64,000 nucleotides of DNA from Pseudodesulfovibrio nedwellii (lineage in GTDB: Bacteria; Desulfobacterota; Desulfovibrionia; Desulfovibrionales; Desulfovibrionaceae), in NCBI RefSeq assembly GCF_027923765.1, contig NZ_AP026709.1, forward strand, positions 1,793,501-1,857,500, written 5' to 3'. Both the position numbers and the translations under genes were made by a program. This document shows, piece by piece, positions 52,226-60,411 of the stretch. How positions within the stretch are numbered: the first letter of the stretch is position 1; each line of letters begins with the position of its first letter. The notes under the pieces are model-generated. The model was not told the DNA's origin and ran no database searches. It was given only the letters and a program-made list of their open reading frames with translations.

Positions 52226-52498
52226 ATGAAAAGTTACAAATGTATCGTTGAAGGGGAAGTGGCTGGAGGGCCTTTCCAGTCCTGGGTTCGCAAGACTGCG
52301 GAACAGTTGGAATTAACAGGGTGGGTTCGCAACATCGCAGACAAAAAAGCGGAAATTCTGGTTCAGGGTGAAGCAGGAAAATACGCCCTATTCCGGGAGC
52401 GGCTCATGACCGAATCACCGGCCGTCGGCAAAAAGAACGTATCCTGTTCCGCTCTTGATTACGACAAAGAATACAAGACCTTTGAAACCCGTGGTTAA
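52226..52498 (+). CDS. Acylphosphatase-fold protein lacking the catalytic Arg
   Basis: 90 residues with CGGAGG upstream. The acylphosphatase order is clear: VEGEVAGGPFQSWVRKTAEQLELTGWVRN (about 8-36). In active enzymes the loop reads GxVQGVGFR, and the Arg binds phosphate; here it is GEVAGGPFQ, with Gln for Arg. The second key residue, Asn in GWVRN, is kept. The fold is likely intact but hydrolysis is doubtful. Single-gene unit with its own terminator. Confidence 0.8.
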   Translation: MKSYKCIVEGEVAGGPFQSWVRKTAEQLELTGWVRNIADKKAEILVQGEAGKYALFRERLMTESPAVGKKNVSCSALDYDKEYKTFETRG

Positions 52499-52539
52499 CT
52501 GGTTGAACATTTTGACGACTCATCGTCACACACAAAACC

Positions 52540-52572
52540 AGGCCATCGTAAACAATCGCGATGGCCTTTTTT
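52540..52572 (+). terminator. Terminator after the acylphosphatase-like gene
   Basis: AGGCCATCG-n10-CGATGGCCT followed by TTTTT. Confidence 0.88.
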
Positions 52573-52643
52573 CGCAAACAAAAAACAAATGATCAGTCGA
52601 AGCTTTATTGCTCTGCCTCCACGAATACTCTAAAGAGAAAGCT

Positions 52644-54056
52644 ATGCCTAAGGTTCGCCATCTTTCCATTGCCGCCAAGCTCCTCATCTGGGCGAGTGCG
52701 CTAATTATCATCTTTTTCACCACCACAGCCTTTCTGTTCTGGCAGGTCCGGCAAGACGCTGAAGTGTCAAGCCAAATCGTGACCGAGAATCATGATTTGG
52801 ACTCTGCAATTCAACGTATGTTGGAACGCCTGTATAGCGTGCAGGACAACATTCGACGCTACCGTCTGCTGGGTGGAGACGAAGCCGCTGTGGGATTCAT
52901 TGTGGAAGACCTGACCCGATTCGGTGAGATTTTAGATGAAACGCTGAAAAAGCACCCGAACCACACCGAAGAATGGGAAGAGTTGACCAAAGAGTATGAA
53001 ATCACGCTCGACCCAGGTGAAACCACGGATGACAACCTGACGCCTAATGTCACAGTCCGAGAGTGGACCGATATTCTGGAACAAAGCCTGTTCGACAATG
53101 TGGCCGACATGGAAACCCGGTTGAACATGCTTCATGATGCAGGACAAAGAGCTGCCGACATCGGCCTCTATGGATTACTGGCCTGTCTCGCTCTCGGCGT
53201 CGGGGGCGGATTAATACTGGCGTGGTTTCTGAATCGATCGTTGACCGAAGTACGACGAGGCATCCGCGATCTTGGCACCGGGGCTACCCCACGCGATGTC
53301 CGCATTCTTTCCGGTGATGAACTGGGAGAACTTGCACTGGCTTTCAATGCCATGGCCGCACGCCTTCGACGGGAGGAACAAATGCGTTCGGATTTCATCG
53401 CCATGCTTTCTCACGAAATCAGGACGCCCATGACATCGGTCCGCGAGGCTGTTGACCTTGTTGAATCCGGCGCGTTTGGCGAGGTGAACGAAAAACAACG
53501 GAAATTTCTGCGCATCGCCGAAAAGGAATCGGCACGTCTTTCCGACCTGCTGACTAAACTGCTCTCAGTTTCCCGCATGGAATCCGAGACACTCGATCTT
53601 CACAAGCAGGAAACCGATGGGGAATGGCTTGTGTCCTCCACCCTAGAAAGGTTAACCCTCGCTGCAGAGGCCAATGGCATCACGCTTATTTCAAAAGCTA
53701 CACCCATGACCTTTACAGCCGACCCCGAACACATCAGACAAGTCCTCATGAATCTGGTGGGCAACGGCATCAAGTTTACCCCGCAAGGAGGCACTGTGAC
53801 CATCACCGGCACAACCTCGCCCGACAAAGTAACCTTCTGCGTGCAGGACACTGGCCCAGGTATCTCGGAAGAGGAACAGGATCGGGTTTTCCAAAAATAT
53901 TATCGAGAACCGGAAGTCCGCGACAGCGTGGATGGGACGGGTCTCGGACTGGCTATATCCAAACGCATCATTTTGGCGCACGAAGGCCACATCTGGCTGA
54001 CCAGCAACCCCGGACACGGCTCGACATTCTGTTTCTCCCTACCCGCCAAGACATGA
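52644..54056 (+). CDS. Membrane sensor histidine kinase
   Basis: 470 residues from the ATG at 52644. Membrane helices at about 10-32 and 170-190 enclose a periplasmic helical sensor region (about 33-168); HAMP is at about 190-245. The phosphoacceptor H-box is AMLSHEIRTPMTSVREAV (about 253-270), the N-box NLVGNGIKF (about 371-379), with G1 DTGPGI and G2 GTGLGLA. It is followed 13 bp later by its likely partner, an NtrC-type regulator. Confidence 0.93.
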   Translation: MPKVRHLSIAAKLLIWASALIIIFFTTTAFLFWQVRQDAEVSSQIVTENHDLDSAIQRMLERLYSVQDNIRRYRLLGGDEAAVGFIVEDLTRFGEILDETLKKHPNHTEEWEELTKEYEITLDPGETTDDNLTPNVTVREWTDILEQSLFDNVADMETRLNMLHDAGQRAADIGLYGLLACLALGVGGGLILAWFLNRSLTEVRRGIRDLGTGATPRDVRILSGDELGELALAFNAMAARLRREEQMRSDFIAMLSHEIRTPMTSVREAVDLVESGAFGEVNEKQRKFLRIAEKESARLSDLLTKLLSVSRMESETLDLHKQETDGEWLVSSTLERLTLAAEANGITLISKATPMTFTADPEHIRQVLMNLVGNGIKFTPQGGTVTITGTTSPDKVTFCVQDTGPGISEEEQDRVFQKYYREPEVRDSVDGTGLGLAISKRIILAHEGHIWLTSNPGHGSTFCFSLPAKT

Positions 54057-54069
54057 ATAAGGACACATA

Positions 54070-55422
54070 ATGAATACGACCATCGACATACCGACCATCC
54101 TCGTGGTGGATGACGACGAAAATATCCTGCAAGTACTGGAAGCGCGTCTACTGTCTTCCGGCCTGACACCTTTACTCGCAGACCGGGCCGAAACGGCCCT
54201 TGAAATGCTGGCGAATGAACAGGTAGACCTAATCGTTTCCGATGTAAAAATGCCGGGAATGGGAGGACATGGCCTGCTCAAGGAAGTCCTTGAAAACTGG
54301 CCACATATCCCCATCATCATGCTCACGGCCCACGGGACAATTCCGGGAGCAGTGGATGCCATACAGACTGGAGCAGCAGACTACCTGACCAAACCGTTCG
54401 ACGGTAAAGAACTGGTACGACTTATCAGATCAAAATTGGAAACCGGCATCCCTCCCGTTCAGATACGGAAGCCTTCAACCACACACTTCTCTCATGAGGG
54501 ATTACTGGGCGGCACAGCCCCGACAATGGCCCGTTTTCTGGAGTTGCTCGAACGGGTCGCCCGATCCACTGCCACGGTCCTGCTGTTTGGCGAATCCGGC
54601 ACGGGTAAGGAAAAGGCGGCACGGATACTCCACGACACCAGTCCACGCGCCAAAGGCCCCTTCGTGGTGGTGGACTGCGGTTCCACCCAGCCCACACTGC
54701 TTGAAAGCGAACTCTTCGGGCACGTCAAAGGATCTTTCACTCATGCTATGAAAGATAAAAAAGGCCTCATCGAAGAAGCCAATGGCGGCACCCTCTTTTT
54801 GGATGAAATAGGGAACATTTCCCCTGACATGCAAACCCGCCTTCTCCGTTTTCTCCAGGAAGGCACAATCCGCAGGGTTGGCGACAACACCGAACGGAAC
54901 GTCTCCTGTCGAGTCATAGCCGCCACCAATTCCAACCTCCCCCGAATGGTGGCAGACGGAGATTTTCGCGAAGACCTGTACTATCGATTAAAAGTCGTCA
55001 CCCTGACCATCCCTCCACTACGTGAACGCAAGGAAGACATTCCGCTCCTCGTCACAGGATTTCTCGACGAGTTATGTGCTGCTCAAAGTCGCCCTCTATT
55101 GTCCATTAAAAAGGACGCCATGGACCGGATAAACGGCCACGTATGGCCGGGCAATGTGCGCGAACTGAAAAACACCATCGAAGCCGCACTCGTCTTCTGT
55201 GGCGAGGACACCATTACAAGTCAGGATTTACAAATTGAAGAACTGCCGACAGATTCTCCAATTCTTCAGGGATCGAGCCTGTCACTTGAAGACAATGAAC
55301 GGGAAACCATTGTCCGAGCCTTGAAAGCGACCCGCGGAGTCAAAAAAAATGCTGCCGACAGGCTGGGCATCAGCCGGCGGGCCATCCACTACAAAATCAA
55401 AAAATACGGCATCGAAGAATAG
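54070..55422 (+). CDS. NtrC-family response regulator with altered GAFTGA loop
   Basis: 450 residues. Receiver domain 1-125 with phospho-Asp in SDVKMPGMG and Lys in LTKPFDG. The AAA+ domain (about 140-370) has Walker A GESGTGKE, Walker B GGTLFLDEIG and the R-fingers. The Fis-type helix-turn-helix is at the end (KNAADRLGISRRAIHYKIKKYG). The sigma-54-contacting loop reads GSFTHA instead of GAFTGA, so activation of sigma-54 polymerase may be weakened or lost. Paired with the histidine kinase just upstream. Confidence 0.93.
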   Translation: MNTTIDIPTILVVDDDENILQVLEARLLSSGLTPLLADRAETALEMLANEQVDLIVSDVKMPGMGGHGLLKEVLENWPHIPIIMLTAHGTIPGAVDAIQTGAADYLTKPFDGKELVRLIRSKLETGIPPVQIRKPSTTHFSHEGLLGGTAPTMARFLELLERVARSTATVLLFGESGTGKEKAARILHDTSPRAKGPFVVVDCGSTQPTLLESELFGHVKGSFTHAMKDKKGLIEEANGGTLFLDEIGNISPDMQTRLLRFLQEGTIRRVGDNTERNVSCRVIAATNSNLPRMVADGDFREDLYYRLKVVTLTIPPLRERKEDIPLLVTGFLDELCAAQSRPLLSIKKDAMDRINGHVWPGNVRELKNTIEAALVFCGEDTITSQDLQIEELPTDSPILQGSSLSLEDNERETIVRALKATRGVKKNAADRLGISRRAIHYKIKKYGIEE

Positions 55423-55531
55423 CCTATTTTTTTTAGGATTGCCCCTTTGCCGAGCTTGCGTCCTGCGAACCCCTTAGTATATGTAAAGGGTTCGAATTTG
55501 CCAAACCTTGGAGACTCTGGAGAGACCTCGC

Positions 55532-56488
55532 ATGAGTGAGACCAATATCCTGCTCGAATCAGGCACCAATGAACTTGAAATTGTTGAGTTCTTTCTCGAC
55601 GACGAGCGACCGAACAGCACCTATCGCGGCTTCTACGGAATTAACGTTGCCAAGGTTCTGGAAATTATTCAAATGCCTGAATTAACGGAAATGCCCGATG
55701 TGGCCCATGAATCTGTGATGGGAGCCTTCAACCTGCGAAATGAAATCATTCCGCTCATCGACTTGGCAAACTGGCTCGGCAAAACTCGAGCCCCATCCGA
55801 GGCTCCCAAAGTCATCGTTACAGAATTCAACCGCACCAAAAGCGCTTTTCTCGTTTCCGGCGTGACCCGCATTCACAGAATCAACTGGAAAGAAGTCGAA
55901 GCTCCCACCAACTATGTGTCTTCGCTGACCGCACACTCCATAACAGGTGTCGTCAAATTTACTGATCGCATCATTTTCATTCTCGACATGGAAAAAATAT
56001 GCATGGAACTGAATCCCGGCGCCACCCCGGCTAATGAAGTCACCGAGGCCGTCAAAGAACAAATTTCCAATGAGGAACACCGCGTTCTGTTGGTCGACGA
56101 TTCCAGCATGGCCCGAAAAATGATCGCTAATATCCTTTCCGAATCAGGGTTCAAGGTACACGCCGAGGAAAACGGCGACCACGCATGGCAATACCTGCAA
56201 TCAATCAAAGCCAAAGCAGAAAATGAGAGACAACCGCTGACAAACTATGTAAACGCCGTGATCTCGGATATTGAAATGCCCGCTATGGACGGCCACAGCC
56301 TGACACGAGCCATCAAGGATGATACTCTTCTCAAAGACCTGCCCGTTATCCTGTGCTCTTCCATCATTACGGAGACCCTGCACCACAAAGGTATAGCTGT
56401 CGGTGCTGACGATCAGGTTTCCAAGGCTGAACTGGGAGAACTTGCTCCCAGAGTATACAAACTGCTCAAAACGGACATTGAAGGTTAA
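55532..56488 (+). CDS. CheV-type chemotaxis coupling protein (CheW-REC)
   Basis: 318 residues from the ATG at 55532; the GGAGAG lies just upstream. The CheW domain (about 18-165) contains FYGINVAKVLEII, NLRNEIIPLIDLANWLG and TGVVKFTDRIIFILDMEKI. The receiver domain (about 180-315) has LLVDDSSMARKM, SDIEMPAMDG and a C-terminal Lys (QVSKAEL). It links receptors to CheA and can be phosphorylated for adaptation. No other chemotaxis genes are adjacent. Confidence 0.92.
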   Translation: MSETNILLESGTNELEIVEFFLDDERPNSTYRGFYGINVAKVLEIIQMPELTEMPDVAHESVMGAFNLRNEIIPLIDLANWLGKTRAPSEAPKVIVTEFNRTKSAFLVSGVTRIHRINWKEVEAPTNYVSSLTAHSITGVVKFTDRIIFILDMEKICMELNPGATPANEVTEAVKEQISNEEHRVLLVDDSSMARKMIANILSESGFKVHAEENGDHAWQYLQSIKAKAENERQPLTNYVNAVISDIEMPAMDGHSLTRAIKDDTLLKDLPVILCSSIITETLHHKGIAVGADDQVSKAELGELAPRVYKLLKTDIEG

Positions 56489-56518
56489 TCCTACCAAACC
56501 GTGCATGAGCGCACATTC

Positions 56519-58111
56519 ATGAAAATCAAACTCGCAAAAAAATATTTCGCATACCTCGCTAAACACTTCCCTGTTATGTGTGCATCAGGAGCTTTTCCCT
56601 TGCTGCCGCCTGCAACAGAATCCTCAAAATGGCTCGACCAACTGGACGACCTGTCTCGCAAGGGCATCGCAAAACACAGCGTTGCACTTAAGCGATTCAG
56701 GGATGACTTTCTGGCCGCAGCATCCAAAGCGGACACACCCGATTCGGCAGCACAGGCACAAGCCTTTGCCTTGAGTGCCAGTGGAGTTATCACGGAACTG
56801 GACAGTATCCGTACCTGGGAAAAAGCCCCGGAACTGTACCTGCAAATCGCCTTCACAGGTCTAGAACAGACCGTGACAATGCCCGCAAAGAACGAACGAA
56901 CTCGGCAAAAAAGATTCATCAAAAGGCTCAGAGGCATCCCTAGTCTGCTGGCACACGCACCTATTAACGTCGAAGCGATCAGCGCATCCAGCCGTGGAGA
57001 CTCTCAGACGATGGTCAGAGACTGCGCACGGTATCTAACCGATTTGGGCAGTAGCGAACTCGGCCAGACAGGCAAAGCACCTAAATTTCTTGGAGAAGCC
57101 CTGTCCAGCCTCAAGGATTTCGACCGATTCGTTACATCCAGACCGGAAATCCCGGATGATCTCGGACCATCGTTTTCCATCATGACGGAAAACGTACTCG
57201 GCTCAAAACGGAACCCTGACGAAATATTTGCCATAGCAAAAGAAGAATACAACAAACGTTTGGAATCTCTGCACTGGTTTGAATCGGAGATTGGCAATGG
57301 CAAAAACTGGCGAGAACTTTACGACGAATACCAAGGACCTCCCACGGAGAACCTTGAAGCCGTGGACCTTGTTGTCCGGGAAATCCACCGTCTCCGTGCA
57401 TTTATGCAGGAATCTCCACTGGCAAAAGTTTTTGCCGATATGGGATTGCGCATTGCTCCCCAACCGTTGCATCTGGCTTCTTCTCTGCGCCCCATACATC
57501 TCGATCCGGCCCTCGGCGCATGGGAAAACGACCCCTCGCACTGCTATGTCAGTTCTCATCTTTTCACTGGCAGAGGATTCCGTGATGACCCGGTTCGTTT
57601 GGCCCGCGCCCGCAAAGAATTTCCTTTCATGACAGCCATGCAAACCTATCCAGGCCGCCATTTGCTCAATTCTCAAAGACGCTCCTTGGGAAAATCTCCG
57701 ATGGCACAAATAACCAACCCGCTCTTCATGGCGGGATGGCTTGCCTTTGCCGAAAATCTCATGGATGAACTGGGATATCTTGAAACACCACTCGACCGCC
57801 TGACGCACCATAAACGAGGTCTGTGTCGTGCAGCCTTGGCAATGATCGACGCCGGACTGGCTGTGGGATCAATGGATCAAAGCCACTGCTTGTCCATTCT
57901 GAAAGAAGCCGGATTTTCACACGAAGAAGGGTTGAACCACATCCGGGATATTCGCTTGACCCCATCTCGCAGAGCCATGCCCATTCTGGGACTCTATGAA
58001 ATAACCCGACTCAGAAAAAAATCACGGCTGAAACTCGGCCCATTCTGTACGGCCCTGTTCGCAGGAGGACAGCTTTCCTTCGCGCACATCGAACAACATA
58101 TGTGCAGCTGA
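56519..58111 (+). CDS. DUF885-like protein with lost active-site motif
   Basis: 530 residues from the ATG at 56519 (or the GTG at 56501). The C-terminal half follows the DUF885 peptidase-like pattern: NPDEIFAIAKEEYNKRLESL (about 222-241) and FMTAMQTYPGRHLLNSQRRSL (about 369-389). The family motif HE-x-x-P-G-HH is MQ-x-YPG-RH here: the Glu and one His of the metal site are absent. No signal peptide. It is probably catalytically dead, or has a new role. It follows CheV in the same direction. Confidence 0.65.
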   Translation: MKIKLAKKYFAYLAKHFPVMCASGAFPLLPPATESSKWLDQLDDLSRKGIAKHSVALKRFRDDFLAAASKADTPDSAAQAQAFALSASGVITELDSIRTWEKAPELYLQIAFTGLEQTVTMPAKNERTRQKRFIKRLRGIPSLLAHAPINVEAISASSRGDSQTMVRDCARYLTDLGSSELGQTGKAPKFLGEALSSLKDFDRFVTSRPEIPDDLGPSFSIMTENVLGSKRNPDEIFAIAKEEYNKRLESLHWFESEIGNGKNWRELYDEYQGPPTENLEAVDLVVREIHRLRAFMQESPLAKVFADMGLRIAPQPLHLASSLRPIHLDPALGAWENDPSHCYVSSHLFTGRGFRDDPVRLARARKEFPFMTAMQTYPGRHLLNSQRRSLGKSPMAQITNPLFMAGWLAFAENLMDELGYLETPLDRLTHHKRGLCRAALAMIDAGLAVGSMDQSHCLSILKEAGFSHEEGLNHIRDIRLTPSRRAMPILGLYEITRLRKKSRLKLGPFCTALFAGGQLSFAHIEQHMCS

Positions 58112-58148
58112 TCTTTAAAATCACTTTGGGAGAATGGCCGGGAATCGG

Positions 58149-59888
58149 CTAGAGCGTAGAAAAATTTCCAATTTCCGAAAGATGACTGACACGAGTAATT
58201 TTGACCCGTTCGGACAAAGCTTCGATCCGTTCAAGATTTTCAAGGAAGCATGCAGTCAATTCGTGATCCAATCGCCCCGCTTCCGCATCCTTTTTCAAAA
58301 TCTTCACGGCTTCACTCCGTGTATACGCAGGCTTGTAATGTCGCTCCTGAGTCACGGCATCATAGATATCCACAATAGCCATCATACGACTCTGGATGAT
58401 GATTTCATCCGCTTTCAAACCATCTGGATACCCGGAACCATCAAGACGTTCGTGATGCTGACGAATAATGGCCAACATGTTGTTATAATTGCCATGCATG
58501 GGGATATGCTGAAGGATTCGCTCACTTTCAGCCGGATGCCGCTGAATTTCTTTGCGCTCATCCATGGTCAAATTTCCGTACTTCAACAGGAGATGCTCCA
58601 ATTCATCGTCGTACAGATACGACAGACGCGCTCCGCCTTCATGCAGAACTTTCTCACCCAACTCCTTGACAAATTTCAGGTCACCCTCTTCTGGAGTCAT
58701 TGCCTTGTTCACAGAACTCACCGTCTCAAAAGCTGACGACCAATCAAAATCACTGAATTGTCCAAGAAGCTGAAAACGGGCTTTAACAACATCCATATGA
58801 CGTGAACTCAGTCGAGTACGTTTTGTAAGCACGTCTTCCTTGATACCGATCTTGCCTACATCATGCAAAATGCCTGCATAATATATTTCCTTGAGGTCTT
58901 CATCCGAGAAAGTCATCTCGGCGCAGTCCCCTTTTTCATTCAAGACATGAGCAAATGCGACCGCCAAATGCGCGACACGTTCAGAATGTCCAGCGGTAAA
59001 GGGGTCCCTGGAATCAATGGCTTCGGCCAACGCCTGCAAAATGGCGTTCATTAACTTCTGCACACCTTCGAAGTTGAAGGAGTTACTTACGGAAATTTCA
59101 GCCACAGAAGCCAGTGTCGACAGACTGCGTCTATGCGCGGCCTCAAACAGCCCTTTATTTTCCGAAGCCAGAATAAGCAGTCCCTCACACCTATTGGGCG
59201 AGGCGATTGGAATAATGATCATGGCTCCAAGGCCGGGCAATTCTCCTGCCCATCGAGTATCCTTATCCAGATCATTGATGATTTCACCATGGCCGGCTTC
59301 GGCAACCTCAATGAAGAGATCACTATCGGCCATAGGCTGCAGGTTGGACCCAAAGGGAAAACCATACTGCACTGCTAATCGATACTGCTTGGAGCCGGGT
59401 TCCAAAAGAAAGATCATCCCCAGTTCGCCGGGGTAATTCTCACGCCGACACTCATCAATAAGAGCACGGACGACATCACGCATGACCAAAGAAGTATTAA
59501 TATTCGGGACCGACCGGTGCAACAGAGCCAATTCCCGATATTTGGACAGGGCCTCCTCTGCTATGGACCGTCGAGCCTGCTCCATATCGATGAGTTCCTG
59601 AATGGAATATCCTATAAAATCAAGAAGGCGTTCCCCTTCTTCCGGCGAACAGCCATCGTTAAGCTGAATAACGACGCTTCCACCATGGATGATATCGAAC
59701 TGAATAGGCACGGAAAGAACATTGGGAAGAGCCTCACTGAAACCGTCGTAGGAGTCCGTCCCTTCCACAATAACCACTTCACCTTCATAAGTGATGGCCA
59801 AAGGACTTTTACCTCCGGCCAATTCATGAGCCCTACGGAGTATGTTCCGCAGCACTCCAGGGCGTATATATTTTTTAAGTGGTGTCAT
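58149..59888 (-). CDS. GAF-HD-GYP cyclic-di-GMP phosphodiesterase
   Basis: 579 residues. The N-terminal region is of unassigned fold (about 1-110), then a GAF domain (about 125-270; HRSVPNINTSLVMRDVVRALIDECRRE at the start). The HD-GYP domain (about 280-560) is complete: AGHSERVAHLAVAFA, HDVGKIGI, HPAESERIL, HHERLDGSGYPDGL and VDIYDAVTQERHYKPAY. All metal ligands and the GYP loop are present, so it should hydrolyse c-di-GMP. It is followed upstream by a response regulator gene on the same strand, 27 bp away. Confidence 0.93.
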   Translation of the reverse strand: MTPLKKYIRPGVLRNILRRAHELAGGKSPLAITYEGEVVIVEGTDSYDGFSEALPNVLSVPIQFDIIHGGSVVIQLNDGCSPEEGERLLDFIGYSIQELIDMEQARRSIAEEALSKYRELALLHRSVPNINTSLVMRDVVRALIDECRRENYPGELGMIFLLEPGSKQYRLAVQYGFPFGSNLQPMADSDLFIEVAEAGHGEIINDLDKDTRWAGELPGLGAMIIIPIASPNRCEGLLILASENKGLFEAAHRRSLSTLASVAEISVSNSFNFEGVQKLMNAILQALAEAIDSRDPFTAGHSERVAHLAVAFAHVLNEKGDCAEMTFSDEDLKEIYYAGILHDVGKIGIKEDVLTKRTRLSSRHMDVVKARFQLLGQFSDFDWSSAFETVSSVNKAMTPEEGDLKFVKELGEKVLHEGGARLSYLYDDELEHLLLKYGNLTMDERKEIQRHPAESERILQHIPMHGNYNNMLAIIRQHHERLDGSGYPDGLKADEIIIQSRMMAIVDIYDAVTQERHYKPAYTRSEAVKILKKDAEAGRLDHELTACFLENLERIEALSERVKITRVSHLSEIGNFSTL

Positions 59889-59915
59889 GAAACGATAAAA
59901 TACTGATTAAAAAGA

Positions 59916-60296
59916 CTATAATTCCAAAGCTTCTTTGGACACCCTTAGAATCTCATCAGGGTCAAAGGGCTTAGTCATATACATAAGGGCACCAAGCTCC
60001 ATACCTTGCTTACGGTCGACTTCCTGCCCCTTGGCCGTAAGCAGAATAATTTTGACGCCTTGGAGACTGCCGTCCTCCTTAACGATGCTACAGACTTCAT
60101 ATCCGTTCATCTTAGGCATCATAATATCCAAAAAGACCAAGTCTGGACGTTTTTTTTGAATGAATTCAAGCCCTTCCTCACCATCAGAAGCCGTAAACAG
60201 CTCAACTTCAAACTCATCTTCAAGCTCTTCGAGAGTCTGCTCAAGCAGCATTTTGATGTGGACCTCGTCATCGACAATGAGGATCTTCTTGGCCAT
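59916..60296 (-). CDS. Single-domain response regulator
   Basis: 126 residues, receiver domain only: LIVDDEVHIKMLLEQ (about 5-19), phospho-Asp in VFLDIMMPKMNGYEV (about 55-69), the LLTAKGQ Thr and the Lys in MTKPFDPDEIL. CheY/DivK-like, with output by protein contact. Placed between the HD-GYP gene and the hybrid kinase, both on the same strand, it could carry phosphate from the kinase to the phosphodiesterase system. This is inference. Confidence 0.92.
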   Translation of the reverse strand: MAKKILIVDDEVHIKMLLEQTLEELEDEFEVELFTASDGEEGLEFIQKKRPDLVFLDIMMPKMNGYEVCSIVKEDGSLQGVKIILLTAKGQEVDRKQGMELGALMYMTKPFDPDEILRVSKEALEL

Positions 60297-60411
60297 TATT
60301 CACTCCTTACGAATCCGTTGGAAAAAATCCCGCCCATAAAAGGCGCGTAACACTCTTTACATGCCATAAAAACTACTACTCTCGCAATTGTAATAATAGA
60401 CTTATGTAATT

